From: Alphaproteobacteria bacterium
Lineage (GTDB): Bacteria; Pseudomonadota; Alphaproteobacteria; UBA828
Assembly: GCA_022820945.1 (NCBI GenBank)
Contig: JAJEEP010000040.1
Coordinates: forward strand, 89,008-153,007
Reading direction: 5' to 3'
DNA: 64,000 bases
Shown piece by piece: positions 31,086 to 41,869 of this stretch. How positions within the stretch are numbered: position 1 is the stretch's first letter; each line of letters opens with the position of its first letter. A program made the position numbers and the translations under genes. The notes beneath the pieces are model-generated. The model was given only the letters and a program-made list of their open reading frames with translations, did not search any database and was not told the origin of the DNA.

Positions 31086-31122
31086 GGAAATGTCATCCCG
31101 CATTCGACGGGATGACATTTCC
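31086..31122 (+). repeat. Perfect 15-bp inverted repeat with 7-nt loop in the substrate-binding protein/permease intergenic region
   Basis: GGAAATGTCATCCCG-cattcga-CGGGATGACATTTCC read directly; no following U-tract. Confidence 0.95.
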
Positions 31123-31146
31123 TATTACCGGTAGGACGGCCAGCGG

Positions 31147-32019
31147 TTGTTCTCCGTAGAACTATTAGTGAATGCGCTGATCGCCGGCGTGCTGCTCGGC
31201 GGATTCTATGCCGCGGTCAGCCTCGGGCTGACGGTCTCCTTCGGGCAGCTCAACATCGTCAATATCGCCCACCCGGCATTCATCATCCTGGGCTCATACA
31301 TCGCCTACATGTGCAACAGCCTGTGGGGGCTGGATCCCATCCTGACGGGAATCATATTCATTCCCGTGTTCTTCCTGATCGGTGCCGGAGCTTACCGGCT
31401 CTACTACGAGAGTTTCGAGCGCAAGGACGATGAAGCGCTGCGCGGCCTCGCCTTCTTCTTCGGCGTCATGTTCATCATCGAGGTCGCGCTCATCATGGTT
31501 TACGGCGTGGACTTCCGCACCGTGCAGGCGTCTTACATCGGGCAAAGCTGGAAAGCCGGCGGGATCGGGGTGCCGACCCGCATGTTCGTGCCGTTTTGCG
31601 TCTCCATCGCCATGTTCAGCGCGGTCTATCTCTACATGTCGCGCACCTTCAACGGCCGCGCGATCAAGGCCGTGGCGCAGGATCGGCTCGCTCTCCAGCT
31701 CATGGGCGCCGATCCGGTCAAGATCAAGCAGCTCGGCTTCGGCATCAGCATCGGCACCGCTGCGCTGGCGGGTGCGCTGCTGATCATCATCATTCCGGTC
31801 GAGCCGTCCGTCGGCCGGCTCTATATCGGCCAGGTGTTCGCGATCGCGGTCCTCGCCGGGCTCGGATCGATCCCCGGCACGCTGGTTGCAGGACTCATCC
31901 TCGGCATCGCCGAGAGCCTGGTCTCGACGTTCTTCGGCCCGTCATGGGCGCCCGCCGTGGCCTTCGGCATCCTGCTGGCGGCCCTCGCCTTCAGGCCGCA
32001 AGGACTGTTCGGCCGATGA
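31147..32019 (+). CDS. Branched-chain amino acid ABC transporter permease (LivH family)
   Basis: Multi-TM; GGFYAAVSLGLTVSFGQLNIVNIAHPAFIILGSYIAY; likely TTG start; FRPQGLFGR end. Confidence 0.92.
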   Translation: MFSVELLVNALIAGVLLGGFYAAVSLGLTVSFGQLNIVNIAHPAFIILGSYIAYMCNSLWGLDPILTGIIFIPVFFLIGAGAYRLYYESFERKDDEALRGLAFFFGVMFIIEVALIMVYGVDFRTVQASYIGQSWKAGGIGVPTRMFVPFCVSIAMFSAVYLYMSRTFNGRAIKAVAQDRLALQLMGADPVKIKQLGFGISIGTAALAGALLIIIIPVEPSVGRLYIGQVFAIAVLAGLGSIPGTLVAGLILGIAESLVSTFFGPSWAPAVAFGILLAALAFRPQGLFGR

Positions 32020-32990
32020 GGTGGCCTGCGGTGAAGCTCTCGCCCTTCTGGCTCTGCGCCGCCGCCATCGCGCTGCTCGGCATCGCGGTGACGATCTTCG
32101 ATCTGTTCAACATCAACACCTTCATCTTCTTCGCGGGCTATGTGGTCCTGCAATACGTGGTGCTCGCGACCGCCTGGAACATCATGGGCGGCTACATGGG
32201 CTACGTGAACTTCGGCACGGCCGGGTTCTTCGCGGTGGGCGCCTACGCCTCCGTCGTGCTCTACAACCTCTTCCAGGCGCCGTTGGCTCTGATGATCCCC
32301 TTCGCGGGCGTGGTCTGCGCCCTGCTCGGGCTCGCCATGGGCTACCTGACGCTGCGCCTGCGCGGTGTCTTCTTCGCCATCGCCACGCTTGCGATGGCGA
32401 TCGTCCTCGAGACACTGATCATCAATTGGGAATTCGTGGGTGGCGCGACCGGCGCCTACATTCTGCGCTCGCGCGAGCAGGCGCCGTTCGGCGACTACAT
32501 CGAGTTCCTGTTCTTTGTGATGCTCCTGCTCGCGATCTTTGCCGTCTCGGTCGCGCGCTGGCTCGAGCTGTCGAGGACGGGGCGCGGCTTCATCGCCATT
32601 CGCGACGACGAGATTGCTGCCGAGTGCGCGGGCGTTCCCACCCTCCGGCTCAAGCTGATCGCGACGACGGTTTCCGGATTCCTGATGGGCGTCGCGGGCG
32701 CGCCGTTCGCGCTCTACGTGAGCTTTATCGAGCCGTCTTCGGCGTTCAATCTCATCTATGCGGTGAACGCCATCGCGATGCCGATGATCGGCGGCGCCAC
32801 GACGTGGCTCGGCCCGGTGATCGGCGCGCTGCTGCTCGGCACCGTTCAGCAGGTCGCCACGGTGACGATTTCCTCGGAGCTCAACCTCCTGATCGTCGGC
32901 ATCGTCCTGGTGTTCTTCGTGATCGTGGCCCCGGAAGGGATCGTCGGACTGCTCAAGAAGTGGTTGGGAGGCCGTCGCGATGACCGCTGA
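32016..32990 (+). CDS. Branched-chain amino acid ABC transporter permease (LivM family)
   Basis: NIMGGYMGYVNFGTAGFFAVGAYASVVL and GRGFIAIRDDEIAAECAGV; start overlaps the upstream stop. Confidence 0.92.
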   Translation: MRWPAVKLSPFWLCAAAIALLGIAVTIFDLFNINTFIFFAGYVVLQYVVLATAWNIMGGYMGYVNFGTAGFFAVGAYASVVLYNLFQAPLALMIPFAGVVCALLGLAMGYLTLRLRGVFFAIATLAMAIVLETLIINWEFVGGATGAYILRSREQAPFGDYIEFLFFVMLLLAIFAVSVARWLELSRTGRGFIAIRDDEIAAECAGVPTLRLKLIATTVSGFLMGVAGAPFALYVSFIEPSSAFNLIYAVNAIAMPMIGGATTWLGPVIGALLLGTVQQVATVTISSELNLLIVGIVLVFFVIVAPEGIVGLLKKWLGGRRDDR

Positions 32991-33702
32991 CGCGCTGCTC
33001 GACGTGCGCGCCGTCACCAAGCGATTCGGCGGTTTCACGGCGCTGGACCAGGTCGACATGGAGGTCAGGGCGGGCGAGCGCTTCGGCCTGATCGGCCCGA
33101 ACGGCTCCGGCAAGACCACCATGATCAACTGCATCTCGGGCACGCTCGCGAACGAGGGCGGCGAGATCGTTTTCAAGGGCGTCAAGCTCGACGGCAGGAA
33201 GCCCCATCAGCGCACGCGGCTGGGGATCGCGCGGTCATTCCAGATTCCCAAGCCGTTCCGGTCGTTGACGGTGCTGGAGAACCTGGGCATCGCGCTCGAA
33301 TTTGCGACCGGCACCGGCCGGGCTGAGGTTCAGGACCGCGGCATGGCCATCCTGGAGACGATCGGGCTCGCCGACCGCGCCGGCACGAATGCCGGGGCGC
33401 TGACGCAAATCGACATGCGCAAGCTCGAGCTCGCCCGCGCGATGGCCACGCAGCCGGAGTTGCTGATTTCCGACGAAGCGATGGCCGGCCTCTCCTCGAC
33501 GGAGGTCGACGACATCCTCGACATTCTGTTCAAGCTGAACGAGGGCGGCATCACGATCATCATGATCGAGCACATCATGCGGGCGGTGATGCGGTTCTCG
33601 ACGCGGATCGTCGTCCTGGACGCGGGTCGCAAGATCGCCGAGGGCAACCCCGACGAGATTATCAACGACCCCGAAGTCGAGAGGGCCTATCTCGGTGAGT
33701 AG
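32980..33702 (+). CDS. ABC transporter ATP-binding protein (LivG family)
   Basis: Walker A GPNGSGKTT; DMRKLELARAMATQPELLISDEAMAGLS; LivG-type spacing. Confidence 0.93.
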   Translation: MTADALLDVRAVTKRFGGFTALDQVDMEVRAGERFGLIGPNGSGKTTMINCISGTLANEGGEIVFKGVKLDGRKPHQRTRLGIARSFQIPKPFRSLTVLENLGIALEFATGTGRAEVQDRGMAILETIGLADRAGTNAGALTQIDMRKLELARAMATQPELLISDEAMAGLSSTEVDDILDILFKLNEGGITIIMIEHIMRAVMRFSTRIVVLDAGRKIAEGNPDEIINDPEVERAYLGE

Positions 33703-34426
33703 GATCGTCGTCGATAACGTCGAAGCCGGCTACGGTTCGGTGCGCGTCCTGCACGGCGTGTCCGTCGCCATCGATTCCGGCGAGACGGTGGTGCTGCTTG
33801 GCACCAACGGCAACGGCAAGTCGACGCTCATCAATTGCATCATGGGAATCGTGGCACCCTCCGCCGGGTCCATCGCGCTCGAGACGGACGACGGTGAGCG
33901 CATCGATCTCGTTGGAAAGACGCCGCAGGACGTGGTCGAGCTCGGCATCTCCCTGGTGCCGGAAGGCCGGCGCCTGTTCCCTCAGCTCACGGTGGCGGAG
34001 AACCTGACTCTGGGCGCCTATCGGGAATCGGCGCGCAAGCGGATTGGTGCAAACCTGGAGTTCGTGTTCGAGGCCTTCCCGGTGCTTGCCGAACGCCGGC
34101 GCCAGCTCGCCGGCTCGATGTCAGGCGGCGAGCAGCAGATGCTGGCTATCGCGCGGGCTCTGATGTCGGAGCCCCGCATCCTGGTGATCGACGAGCCCTC
34201 CGTCGGGCTCGCGCCGATCCTGGTCAGCCGCGTGATCGCCAAGATCAGGGAGTTGAAGGAGCAGCGCAATCTGACCGTGCTGATGGCCGAGCAGAACTTC
34301 AATCAGGCGATCAAGATCGCGGATCGCGGCTATATCATCGTGCACGGCGAGATCGCGTTCGCCGCCGAGTCCGCCGCCGACCTCTCCGAGAACGAGATGG
34401 TCAAGCAGTACTACCTCGGTGCCTGA
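33695..34426 (+). CDS. ABC transporter ATP-binding protein (LivF family)
   Basis: Walker A GTNGNGKST, SLVPEGRRLFPQLTVAENL, SGGEQQMLAIARALMSEPRILVIDEPSVGLAPI. Confidence 0.95.
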   Translation: MSRIVVDNVEAGYGSVRVLHGVSVAIDSGETVVLLGTNGNGKSTLINCIMGIVAPSAGSIALETDDGERIDLVGKTPQDVVELGISLVPEGRRLFPQLTVAENLTLGAYRESARKRIGANLEFVFEAFPVLAERRRQLAGSMSGGEQQMLAIARALMSEPRILVIDEPSVGLAPILVSRVIAKIRELKEQRNLTVLMAEQNFNQAIKIADRGYIIVHGEIAFAAESAADLSENEMVKQYYLGA

Positions 34427-34556
34427 CGCCAGACCCGGCAACGCGACGGTCCCAACCATTGCCGCAAAGGGCCCGCTAGCCTAGGCTTGCCCGCCCCGGC
34501 TGCCGTCCGGTCCGGCCATTGCGGCGGCGCGCCAGCCCTCAACATGGAGACGCAGC

Positions 34557-35954
34557 ATGTCGCTCGATCAGGCCCAGAACATCTCGCTGGAGGAGCTCGA
34601 CAAGCAGGTCCTGCTCCACCCGGTCACGTCGATTGCCGAGCATCAGGACGCAGGCCCCGTCATCTACGGCAAGAGCGGCGGGGTGAAGATCTACGACCGC
34701 CAGGGCAAGGGCTACATCGATGCCGCGGCGGCGCTCTGGTGCGTAAACATCGGCTACGGGCGGACCAGGCTCGCCGAGGTCGCGGCCGAGGAGATGGCGC
34801 GCATCGGCTTCTTCCACACCTTCGGTGCCGCTTCCAACGAGCCCCAGATTAGGCTCGCGGAGAAGCTGCTCTCGCTGCTGCACGAGCACGCCGACTGCCA
34901 TCACATCGGTAAGGTGTTCTTTGGGCTCTCAGGCTCCGACGGCAATGATACCCAGTTCAAGCTGGTCCGCTATTACAACAACCTGCGCGGCAGGCCCGAG
35001 AAGAAGAAGATCATCTCGCGCATCGGCGCCTATCACGGCGTCACCGGGGCGGCCGGCAGCCTCACGGGCATTCCGCTCTACCACAAGGCCTTCGACCTGC
35101 CCTTCGAAGGCGTGCTGCACACCGATTGCCCGCACTACTGGCGGGAAGGCCTGGAGGGCGAGAGCGAAGAGGAGTTCGCCGACCGCATGGCCGCATCGCT
35201 GGAAGCCATGATCGAGCGGGAAGGGCCGGAGACCATCGCGGCCTTCATCGCGGAGCCGGTGATGGGCACCGGCGGCGTGATCATTCCGGGCGGCGGTTAC
35301 TACGACAAGGTGCAGGCGATCCTCAAGAAGCACGACATCCTCTTTATCGCCGACGAGGTGATCTGCGGCTTTGGGCGCCTCGGCACCTGGTTCGGCGCGA
35401 GCTACTTCGGCCTGCGCCCCGACCTGATGACCTTCGCCAAAGGGCTGACCAGCGCCTACTTCCCGATGTCGGCGGTGGCGATCTCGGACGAGGTCTGGCA
35501 GGTGCTGGCGGACGGCACGCCCGAGGTCGGCATGTTCGCCCACGGCTTCACCTATTCGGGCCACCCGGTTGGCGGTGCCGTCAGTCTCGCGAACCTCGAG
35601 ATCATGGAGTCAGAGAACCTGGTCGCCAACGCGGCCGAGGTCGGCCCCTACTTCAAGCAGTGCCTGATCGAACGGGTTGGCGATCATCCCAATGTCGGCG
35701 ACATCCGTGGTGCCGGCTTAATGCTAGGCGTCGAATATGTCGCCGAGCGCGGGAGCAAGGCCGCGCCCGACATGACGCCGCCGGCGCATCGGCGCGTTTC
35801 GGCCGCCGCACAGGAGCGCGGCCTGCTGACCCGGGGGCTGCCCTTCCTGCCGGTCAACGCCTTCTCTCCGCCGCTTACTTTCTCGCGGGCCGATGTCGAC
35901 GAGACCGTCGGCATCTTCGGCGAGGCCGTGGAAAGCGTCTTCGGCAAAGGCTGA
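34557..35954 (+). CDS. Class III pyridoxal-phosphate aminotransferase
   Basis: [65 protein letters not shown] and [20 protein letters not shown] (PLP Lys). Confidence 0.95.
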   Translation: MSLDQAQNISLEELDKQVLLHPVTSIAEHQDAGPVIYGKSGGVKIYDRQGKGYIDAAAALWCVNIGYGRTRLAEVAAEEMARIGFFHTFGAASNEPQIRLAEKLLSLLHEHADCHHIGKVFFGLSGSDGNDTQFKLVRYYNNLRGRPEKKKIISRIGAYHGVTGAAGSLTGIPLYHKAFDLPFEGVLHTDCPHYWREGLEGESEEEFADRMAASLEAMIEREGPETIAAFIAEPVMGTGGVIIPGGGYYDKVQAILKKHDILFIADEVICGFGRLGTWFGASYFGLRPDLMTFAKGLTSAYFPMSAVAISDEVWQVLADGTPEVGMFAHGFTYSGHPVGGAVSLANLEIMESENLVANAAEVGPYFKQCLIERVGDHPNVGDIRGAGLMLGVEYVAERGSKAAPDMTPPAHRRVSAAAQERGLLTRGLPFLPVNAFSPPLTFSRADVDETVGIFGEAVESVFGKG

Positions 35955-35978
35955 GCCTTCGTTCGTAGAGGCTCTGCC

Positions 35979-38051
35979 GTGGGGTTTCGCATCTCCGTCG
36001 ATACCGGCGGCACCTTTACCGACGTCGTGGCCGGAGGCGACGGGCGCGAGGTGGTTGGCAAGGCGCCGACCACGCCCGACCGCATCTTCGTCGGCATGCA
36101 GGGCGCGCTGGAAAATGCGGCCGAGCAGCTTGATCTGAGCCTGCCTGCGCTGCTGGGCGAGACCGACCTGCTGATCTACGGCACGACGCGGGCCACCAAC
36201 GCGATCGTGCAGGGCGCGGTGGCCAAGACCGCGTTCCTGGTCACGGCCGGCTTCCCCGACATCCTGGTGCTGAAGGAAGGCGGCAAGCACGGGGTCCACG
36301 ACTTCGAGACCGACTACCCGGACCCCTACATCCCGCAGGCCCACACCTTCGAGATCGACGAGCGCATCGATTCCGAGGGCGGCGTGGTGACGCCGCTCGA
36401 CCGTGAGCAGGCCCGCGCGGCGCTTGCGCTGGTCGAGGAGCGGGGCTTCGAGGCGGTTGCCGTCTGCCTGCTATGGGCGGTCGCGAACCCCGCGCATGAG
36501 CGGGCGCTCGCCGCGCTGATCGAGGAGGTGCTCCCCGGAGTCCCCTACACGCTCTCGCACCGGCTGATCCCCATCGTCCGGGAATATCGGCGCGCGTCGG
36601 CCACCGCCATCGACGCCTCGCTCAAGCCTCTGATGCAGGCGCACCTGCGCGGCATGGAGGACGATCTTCGCGCGGCCGGATGCAAGGGCGAGATCCTGGT
36701 GAGCACCTCCGTCGGCGGCTGCATGCACGTGGAGGAGCTGGTCGAGCGTCCCATCCACACGGTCAAGTCGGGCCCCGCCATGGCGCCGGTGGCAGCGTTG
36801 GCTTACTCGCAGATGGAAGGCTTCGGCGACGACGTGATCGTCTGCGACACCGGGGGCACCACCTTCGACGTCGGCCTGGTTCGGGACGGCGCGGTGAAGC
36901 AGACCCGCGAGACCTGGATCGGCGGTCTATGGACCGGCCATATCCTCGCGATCTCCTCGGTCGACGTGCGAAGCATCGGCGCCGGTGGCGGTTCGATCGC
37001 CTGGATCGACCCGGGCGGCCTGCTCCGGGTGGGCCCGCGCAGCGCAGGCGCGGTGCCGGGGCCCGCCTGCTACGGCGCCGGCGGCACTGAGCCTACGGTG
37101 ACCGATGCGGCGCTGCTGTTGGGCTATCTCGACCCCGGTTACTTCCTCGGCGGGCGGCTTGCGCTCGACGAAGGCGCGGCGCGGCGTGCAGTGGGCGGGC
37201 TCGCCGATCGGCTGGGCAAGTCCCTGGACGACGGGGCGCACGCAATCATGAGCCTCGCCAACGAGCTGATGATCAAGGCGATTCAGGACATCACCGTCAC
37301 CGAAGGCTTCAATCCGCGCGAGTGCACGCTGGTGGCGGGCGGCGGCGCGGCCGGCCTCGGCGTCATGGCGATCGCAGGCGAGCTCGGCTGCGACCGGGTG
37401 ATCCTGCCGCGCACCGCCGCCGTGCTCAGCGCCTGCGGGATGCAGGTCTCGGACGTGATTCACGAACATTCGGCCAGCATGGTCACGCGCTCCACCGGGT
37501 TCGATTTCGAGGGCGTGAATGCCGTGCTCGGTTCGATTGACGCCGAGCTCGAACGCTTCGCCGCGACGCTGGGCGAGCGCGGGCTGGAGACCATGCGGAT
37601 CGAGCGTTTCGTCGAGGCGCGCTACCTGTTTCAGGTGTGGGAGCTCGATGTGGCGCTGCTGATCGAGCGCTTCGAGACCGAGCGCGACGTCGCCGCCTTG
37701 GTCGAGCGCTTCCACGCGACACACGAACAGGTCTTCGCCGTGCGCGATCCCGACAGCATCCTCGAATGCCTCAACTGGAAGGGGCGGATCTCGGTCGGGC
37801 TCGACGCTGCCGCCCGGCCGCCGTCGATTGCCGGCGCCGGCGGACCGCCCGAGCCGGACAGCCGCCGGCCCGCCTATTTCGGCGGCGGCGCGCGCGTGGA
37901 CACGCCGATCTATCTCGGCCGCAACCTGAGCCCCGGCGCCGTGATCGAGGGCCCCGCGATCATCGAGGAGCCCACCACCACCATCGTGGTCGACCCCGGC
38001 ACGCGAACTCGCTTGAGCGAGGCCGGCAACTTCATCCTGGAGGCCCGTTGA
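35979..38051 (+). CDS. hyuA: Hydantoinase/oxoprolinase family protein, subunit A (second copy)
   Basis: RISVDTGGTFTDVVAGGDG, YGTTRATNAIVQG, VCDTGGTTFDVGLV and GAGGGSIAWIDPGG. Confidence 0.93.
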   Translation: MGFRISVDTGGTFTDVVAGGDGREVVGKAPTTPDRIFVGMQGALENAAEQLDLSLPALLGETDLLIYGTTRATNAIVQGAVAKTAFLVTAGFPDILVLKEGGKHGVHDFETDYPDPYIPQAHTFEIDERIDSEGGVVTPLDREQARAALALVEERGFEAVAVCLLWAVANPAHERALAALIEEVLPGVPYTLSHRLIPIVREYRRASATAIDASLKPLMQAHLRGMEDDLRAAGCKGEILVSTSVGGCMHVEELVERPIHTVKSGPAMAPVAALAYSQMEGFGDDVIVCDTGGTTFDVGLVRDGAVKQTRETWIGGLWTGHILAISSVDVRSIGAGGGSIAWIDPGGLLRVGPRSAGAVPGPACYGAGGTEPTVTDAALLLGYLDPGYFLGGRLALDEGAARRAVGGLADRLGKSLDDGAHAIMSLANELMIKAIQDITVTEGFNPRECTLVAGGGAAGLGVMAIAGELGCDRVILPRTAAVLSACGMQVSDVIHEHSASMVTRSTGFDFEGVNAVLGSIDAELERFAATLGERGLETMRIERFVEARYLFQVWELDVALLIERFETERDVAALVERFHATHEQVFAVRDPDSILECLNWKGRISVGLDAAARPPSIAGAGGPPEPDSRRPAYFGGGARVDTPIYLGRNLSPGAVIEGPAIIEEPTTTIVVDPGTRTRLSEAGNFILEAR

Positions 38052-38052
38052 G

Positions 38053-39843
38053 ATGACGCCGCCCGAAACCGCGCCGGGGACCCTCGACCCGGTTCTGCTC
38101 TCGGTGCTCTCCAACCGGCTCGACGGCATCGTGAGAGAGATGTCGAACACGCTGCTCAAGGCCGCCCGCTCGGCCGTGATCGCCGTGGCGCGGGACTTCT
38201 CCTGCGCGATCTGCACCGGCGACAACGAGCTGCTGGCGACGGCGGAGGGCTTGCCGGTCCACATCTTCGGCTCGCACCTGCAGACGAAGGCGATGACCGA
38301 ACTGCACGACGATCTCGCCGAGGGTGACGCCTTCCTCCACAACGACCCCTACCTTGGCAACACCCATCCGGCTGACCACGCTGTGCTGGTGCCGGTCTTC
38401 ATCGACGGCGAGCACCTGTTCACCGCCTGTGCCAAGGGGCATCAGGCGGACATCGGCAACAGTATTCCCACCACCTATCACGCTGCGGCGAAGGACGTTT
38501 ACGAGGAAGGCTCGCTGATCTTCCCCTGCGTGCGCGTCCAACGCGACTACGAGATGGTGGATGACGTGATCCGCATGTGCCGCCGGCGCATTCGGGTGCC
38601 GGAGCAATGGTACGGCGACTTCCTGGCCGAGCTCGGCGCGGCGCGCATCGCCGAGCGGCGCCTCAAGGAGCTCTGCGCCAAGTACGGCAAGGAGACCATC
38701 AAGACATTCATCCGCGAGTGGTTCGACTATTCGGAACGCCGCATGGTGCAGGCGATCAGGGATCTGCCGAAGGCCGAAGTCGAGGCGGAGGGCGCGCACG
38801 ATCCCTTCGAGCCGTTCCTGCCGGATGGCATCCCGATCAAGGTCCAGCTCCGCATCGATCCGGATGAGGGCCGGGTCACTATCGACCTGCGCGACAACAT
38901 CGATTGCCTCGACTGCGGCCTCAACGAATCGGAAGCCTGCGCGATCAACAATGTCGTTGCCGGCCTCTTTAACTGTCTGGGGCCCGAAATCCCGCACAAC
39001 GGCGGGTCGTTCCGGCGCGTGGACGTGCTGCTGCGCGACGGCTGCGTGGTCGGCCGCCCGTCCTTCCCCCATTCGACCTCGATGGCGACCACCAACGTCG
39101 CCGACCGCCTGGTCAACATCACCCATTCGGCGATGGCGCGGCTCGGCGACGGCTACGGCCTGGCAGAGGGCGGCAGTGCCATGGGCTCCGGCGGCGCGGT
39201 CATCAGCGGCCCAGATTTTCGGCGTGGCGGAGATCCCTACATCAACCAGCTGATGATGCTGGTGAACGGTGGCCCCGCCGGACCCAAGGCCGATGGCTGG
39301 GTTACCTATGTGCTGCCGGTGGTCTCGGGCCTCATGTACCGGGACAGCATCGAGCTCGCCGAGGTCAAGCACCCAATGCTGTTCAAGACCGTGCGCCTCA
39401 TGCCCGGCACAGGCGGCGCCGGGCGCCATCGCGGCGGACCCGCCTGCGAGGTGGTCTACGGGCCGCGCAAGGACCCGATGACGGTGGTGATCCCCTCCGA
39501 CTGCCAGGTCAACCCGGCGCGGGGCGCGCAGGGCGGTCACGACGGCGCGCCGGCGGTGCAGTACAGGGTCGGCGCCAACGGCGACGAGACCCTGCTACCC
39601 AACGTCGTGCAGCTTGCCCTCCAGCCGGGCGAGACGATCCGCGGCCTCGATGCCGGGGGCGGCGGGTATGGCGAGCCGATGGAGCGCGATCCGGAGCGGG
39701 TGCGCATGGATGTTGCGCGCGGCTGGGAGACGCCGGAGCGTGCCCGCGAGGTCTATGGAGTCGTGCTCACCGGGGAGCGCGAAACCGATTCGCTGGCGGT
39801 GGATCGGGAGGCGACGGAGGCGTTGCGGGCCGCCGGTTCCTGA
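38053..39843 (+). CDS. hyuB: Hydantoinase B/oxoprolinase family protein (second copy)
   Basis: DPVLLSVLSNRLDGIVREMSNTLLKAARSAVIAVARDFSCAICTGDNELLATAEGLPVHIFGS...HNDPYLGNTHPADHAV. Confidence 0.93.
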   Translation: MTPPETAPGTLDPVLLSVLSNRLDGIVREMSNTLLKAARSAVIAVARDFSCAICTGDNELLATAEGLPVHIFGSHLQTKAMTELHDDLAEGDAFLHNDPYLGNTHPADHAVLVPVFIDGEHLFTACAKGHQADIGNSIPTTYHAAAKDVYEEGSLIFPCVRVQRDYEMVDDVIRMCRRRIRVPEQWYGDFLAELGAARIAERRLKELCAKYGKETIKTFIREWFDYSERRMVQAIRDLPKAEVEAEGAHDPFEPFLPDGIPIKVQLRIDPDEGRVTIDLRDNIDCLDCGLNESEACAINNVVAGLFNCLGPEIPHNGGSFRRVDVLLRDGCVVGRPSFPHSTSMATTNVADRLVNITHSAMARLGDGYGLAEGGSAMGSGGAVISGPDFRRGGDPYINQLMMLVNGGPAGPKADGWVTYVLPVVSGLMYRDSIELAEVKHPMLFKTVRLMPGTGGAGRHRGGPACEVVYGPRKDPMTVVIPSDCQVNPARGAQGGHDGAPAVQYRVGANGDETLLPNVVQLALQPGETIRGLDAGGGGYGEPMERDPERVRMDVARGWETPERAREVYGVVLTGERETDSLAVDREATEALRAAGS

Positions 39844-39917
39844 GGTGCACCGCCGGCTGCCGGCACCCTCGTCTTAGCGTCTTGCCCTTGCCTACGGCGC
39901 GTGCTAACCCTGTCGCC

Positions 39918-39939
39918 GCTCGCGGCAGCCGCCGCGAGC
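39918..39939 (+). terminator. GC-rich hairpin between hyuB and petA (no U-tract)
   Basis: GCTCGCGGC-agcc-GCCGCGAGC, perfect 9-bp stem. Confidence 0.4.
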
Positions 39940-40008
39940 ATGTCGTGACTGTTGCTCGATTCTGGGTTCTCGTAGTCAATCCCGTCAGGCAATCCGAAGG
40001 GTTCGACC

Positions 40009-40563
40009 ATGGCAGATGCGGCGCCGCCCTCAGATAGCTCGTCCGAGCACGCGGGCACGCGACGCGACTTCCTGGTGCTGGCAGCCGGCGCCATGGGCGG
40101 CATGGCCGTGGTGGGTATTACCTGGCCGCTGATCGAGACCATGAATCCGTCGGCCGACGTGCTGGCGTTGGCCTCCACCGAGGTCGATCTGTCCGCCATC
40201 GAGGAAGGCCAGACCATCGTCGTCAAGTGGCGCGGCCGGCCGGTCTTCGTGCGCTATCGCACGGCCGAGGAAATCGCCGCGGCGCAGGAGACACCGCTCG
40301 ACGATCTGCCCGATCCGCAGCCGGATTCGGAGCGGGCGCCGCAAGCGCATTGGCTGATCGTGGAGGGTGTGTGCACGCACCTCGGCTGCGTGCCGCTCGG
40401 CTCCAAGATCGGCGACCCGCGGGGTGAGTTCGGCGGCTGGTTCTGCCCCTGCCACGGCTCGCACTACGACACCTCCGGCCGCATCCGCAAGGGGCCGGCG
40501 CCGGCCAATCTGCCGGTGCCGAGCTACGAGTTCCTCGACGACACGCTGGTTCGGATCGGGTAG
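40009..40563 (+). CDS. petA: Ubiquinol-cytochrome c reductase Rieske iron-sulfur subunit
   Basis: Tat-like [24 protein letters not shown] and CPCHGSHYD Rieske motifs. Confidence 0.97.
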   Translation: MADAAPPSDSSSEHAGTRRDFLVLAAGAMGGMAVVGITWPLIETMNPSADVLALASTEVDLSAIEEGQTIVVKWRGRPVFVRYRTAEEIAAAQETPLDDLPDPQPDSERAPQAHWLIVEGVCTHLGCVPLGSKIGDPRGEFGGWFCPCHGSHYDTSGRIRKGPAPANLPVPSYEFLDDTLVRIG

Positions 40564-40576
40564 GGGACCGCGCCGC

Positions 40577-41869
40577 ATGACCACACCCGTGCCGCAGAAC
40601 CGCGTTGCCCAGTGGATCGAGTACCGGCTGCCGGTCTTCAGTTGGACCAACAAGCACCTCGTCGATTATCCGGCGCCGCGCAACCTGAACTACTGGTGGA
40701 ACTTCGGCTCCCTCGCCGGAATCATGCTGGTGGTGCAGATCATCACCGGCGTGGTGCTGGCGATGCACTACACGCCGCATGCCGATCACGCGTTCGATTC
40801 GGTCGAGCACATCATGCGCGACGTGGAGTGGGGCTGGCTCATGCGCTACCTCCACGCCAACGGCGCCTCGATGTTCTTCGCCGTGGTCTACATCCACCTC
40901 TTCCGCGGCCTCTACTACGGCTCCTACAAGTCGCCGCGCGAGATCCTGTGGTGGATGGGCGTCATCATCCTTCTGCTCATGATGGCGAGCGCCTTCATGG
41001 GCTACGTGCTGCCGTGGGGCCAGATGAGCTTCTGGGCGGCCACGGTGATCACCAACATGACCTCGGCGATCCCGTGGATCGGCGAGACGGTCGTCACCTG
41101 GCTGTGGGGCGGCTTCTCGGTCGATCACCCCACGCTGGTCCGCTTCTACGCGCTGCACTACCTGCTGCCGTTCGTGCTCTTCGGCGTGGTCTTCATCCAC
41201 CTCTGGGCGCTGCATCACCGCAAGTCGAACAACCCGCTCGGCATCGACATCAAGAGCGCGAAAGACACCATCCCCTTCCACCCGTACTACACGGTGAAGG
41301 ACTCGTTCGGGATCGGCGTGATGATGTTCATCCTGCTGATCTTCGTCTTCTACATGCCGAACGTACTGGGCGAGGTGATCAACTACGAGAAGGCGAACCC
41401 GCTGCAGACGCCGGCGCATATCGTGCCCGAATGGTACTTCCTGCCGTTCTACGCGATCTTGCGCGCGATCCCCGACAAGCTCGGGGGCGTCGTGGCGATG
41501 GTCGCCTCGATCTTCATCCTCTTCATCCTGCCTTGGCTCGATACGTCCCGGGTGCGAAGCGCGCGCTTCCGCCCGATCTACAAGTGGGCGTTCTGGGTCT
41601 TCGTCGTGGATTGCATCGCGCTCGGCTGGGTCGGCGCGAACACGCCCGAGGGCAACTTCATCTGGATCGGGCAGGTCACGACCGGCTACTACTTCGCGCA
41701 CTTCCTCATCATCGTGCCGCTCATCGGCAAATTCGAGCGGCCTACCAAGCTGCCGGAAAGCATTCATCAGTCGGTGCTGAAAGGCGGCGGAGACGAAGCG
41801 ACTGCGGCTGCGGCAGCGCCAGCAGATGCCGCGGCCACAGCGCCGGCGGCGTCCGGGGAGAAGGCGTGA
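40577..41869 (+). CDS. petB: Cytochrome b
   Basis: [71 protein letters not shown]. Confidence 0.97.
   Translation: MTTPVPQNRVAQWIEYRLPVFSWTNKHLVDYPAPRNLNYWWNFGSLAGIMLVVQIITGVVLAMHYTPHADHAFDSVEHIMRDVEWGWLMRYLHANGASMFFAVVYIHLFRGLYYGSYKSPREILWWMGVIILLLMMASAFMGYVLPWGQMSFWAATVITNMTSAIPWIGETVVTWLWGGFSVDHPTLVRFYALHYLLPFVLFGVVFIHLWALHHRKSNNPLGIDIKSAKDTIPFHPYYTVKDSFGIGVMMFILLIFVFYMPNVLGEVINYEKANPLQTPAHIVPEWYFLPFYAILRAIPDKLGGVVAMVASIFILFILPWLDTSRVRSARFRPIYKWAFWVFVVDCIALGWVGANTPEGNFIWIGQVTTGYYFAHFLIIVPLIGKFERPTKLPESIHQSVLKGGGDEATAAAAAPADAAATAPAASGEKA

Noticed and set aside
40612-41868. Extended ORF upstream of cytochrome c1
   Set aside because: Out-of-frame translation of petB; the c1 signal peptide starts at 41869.
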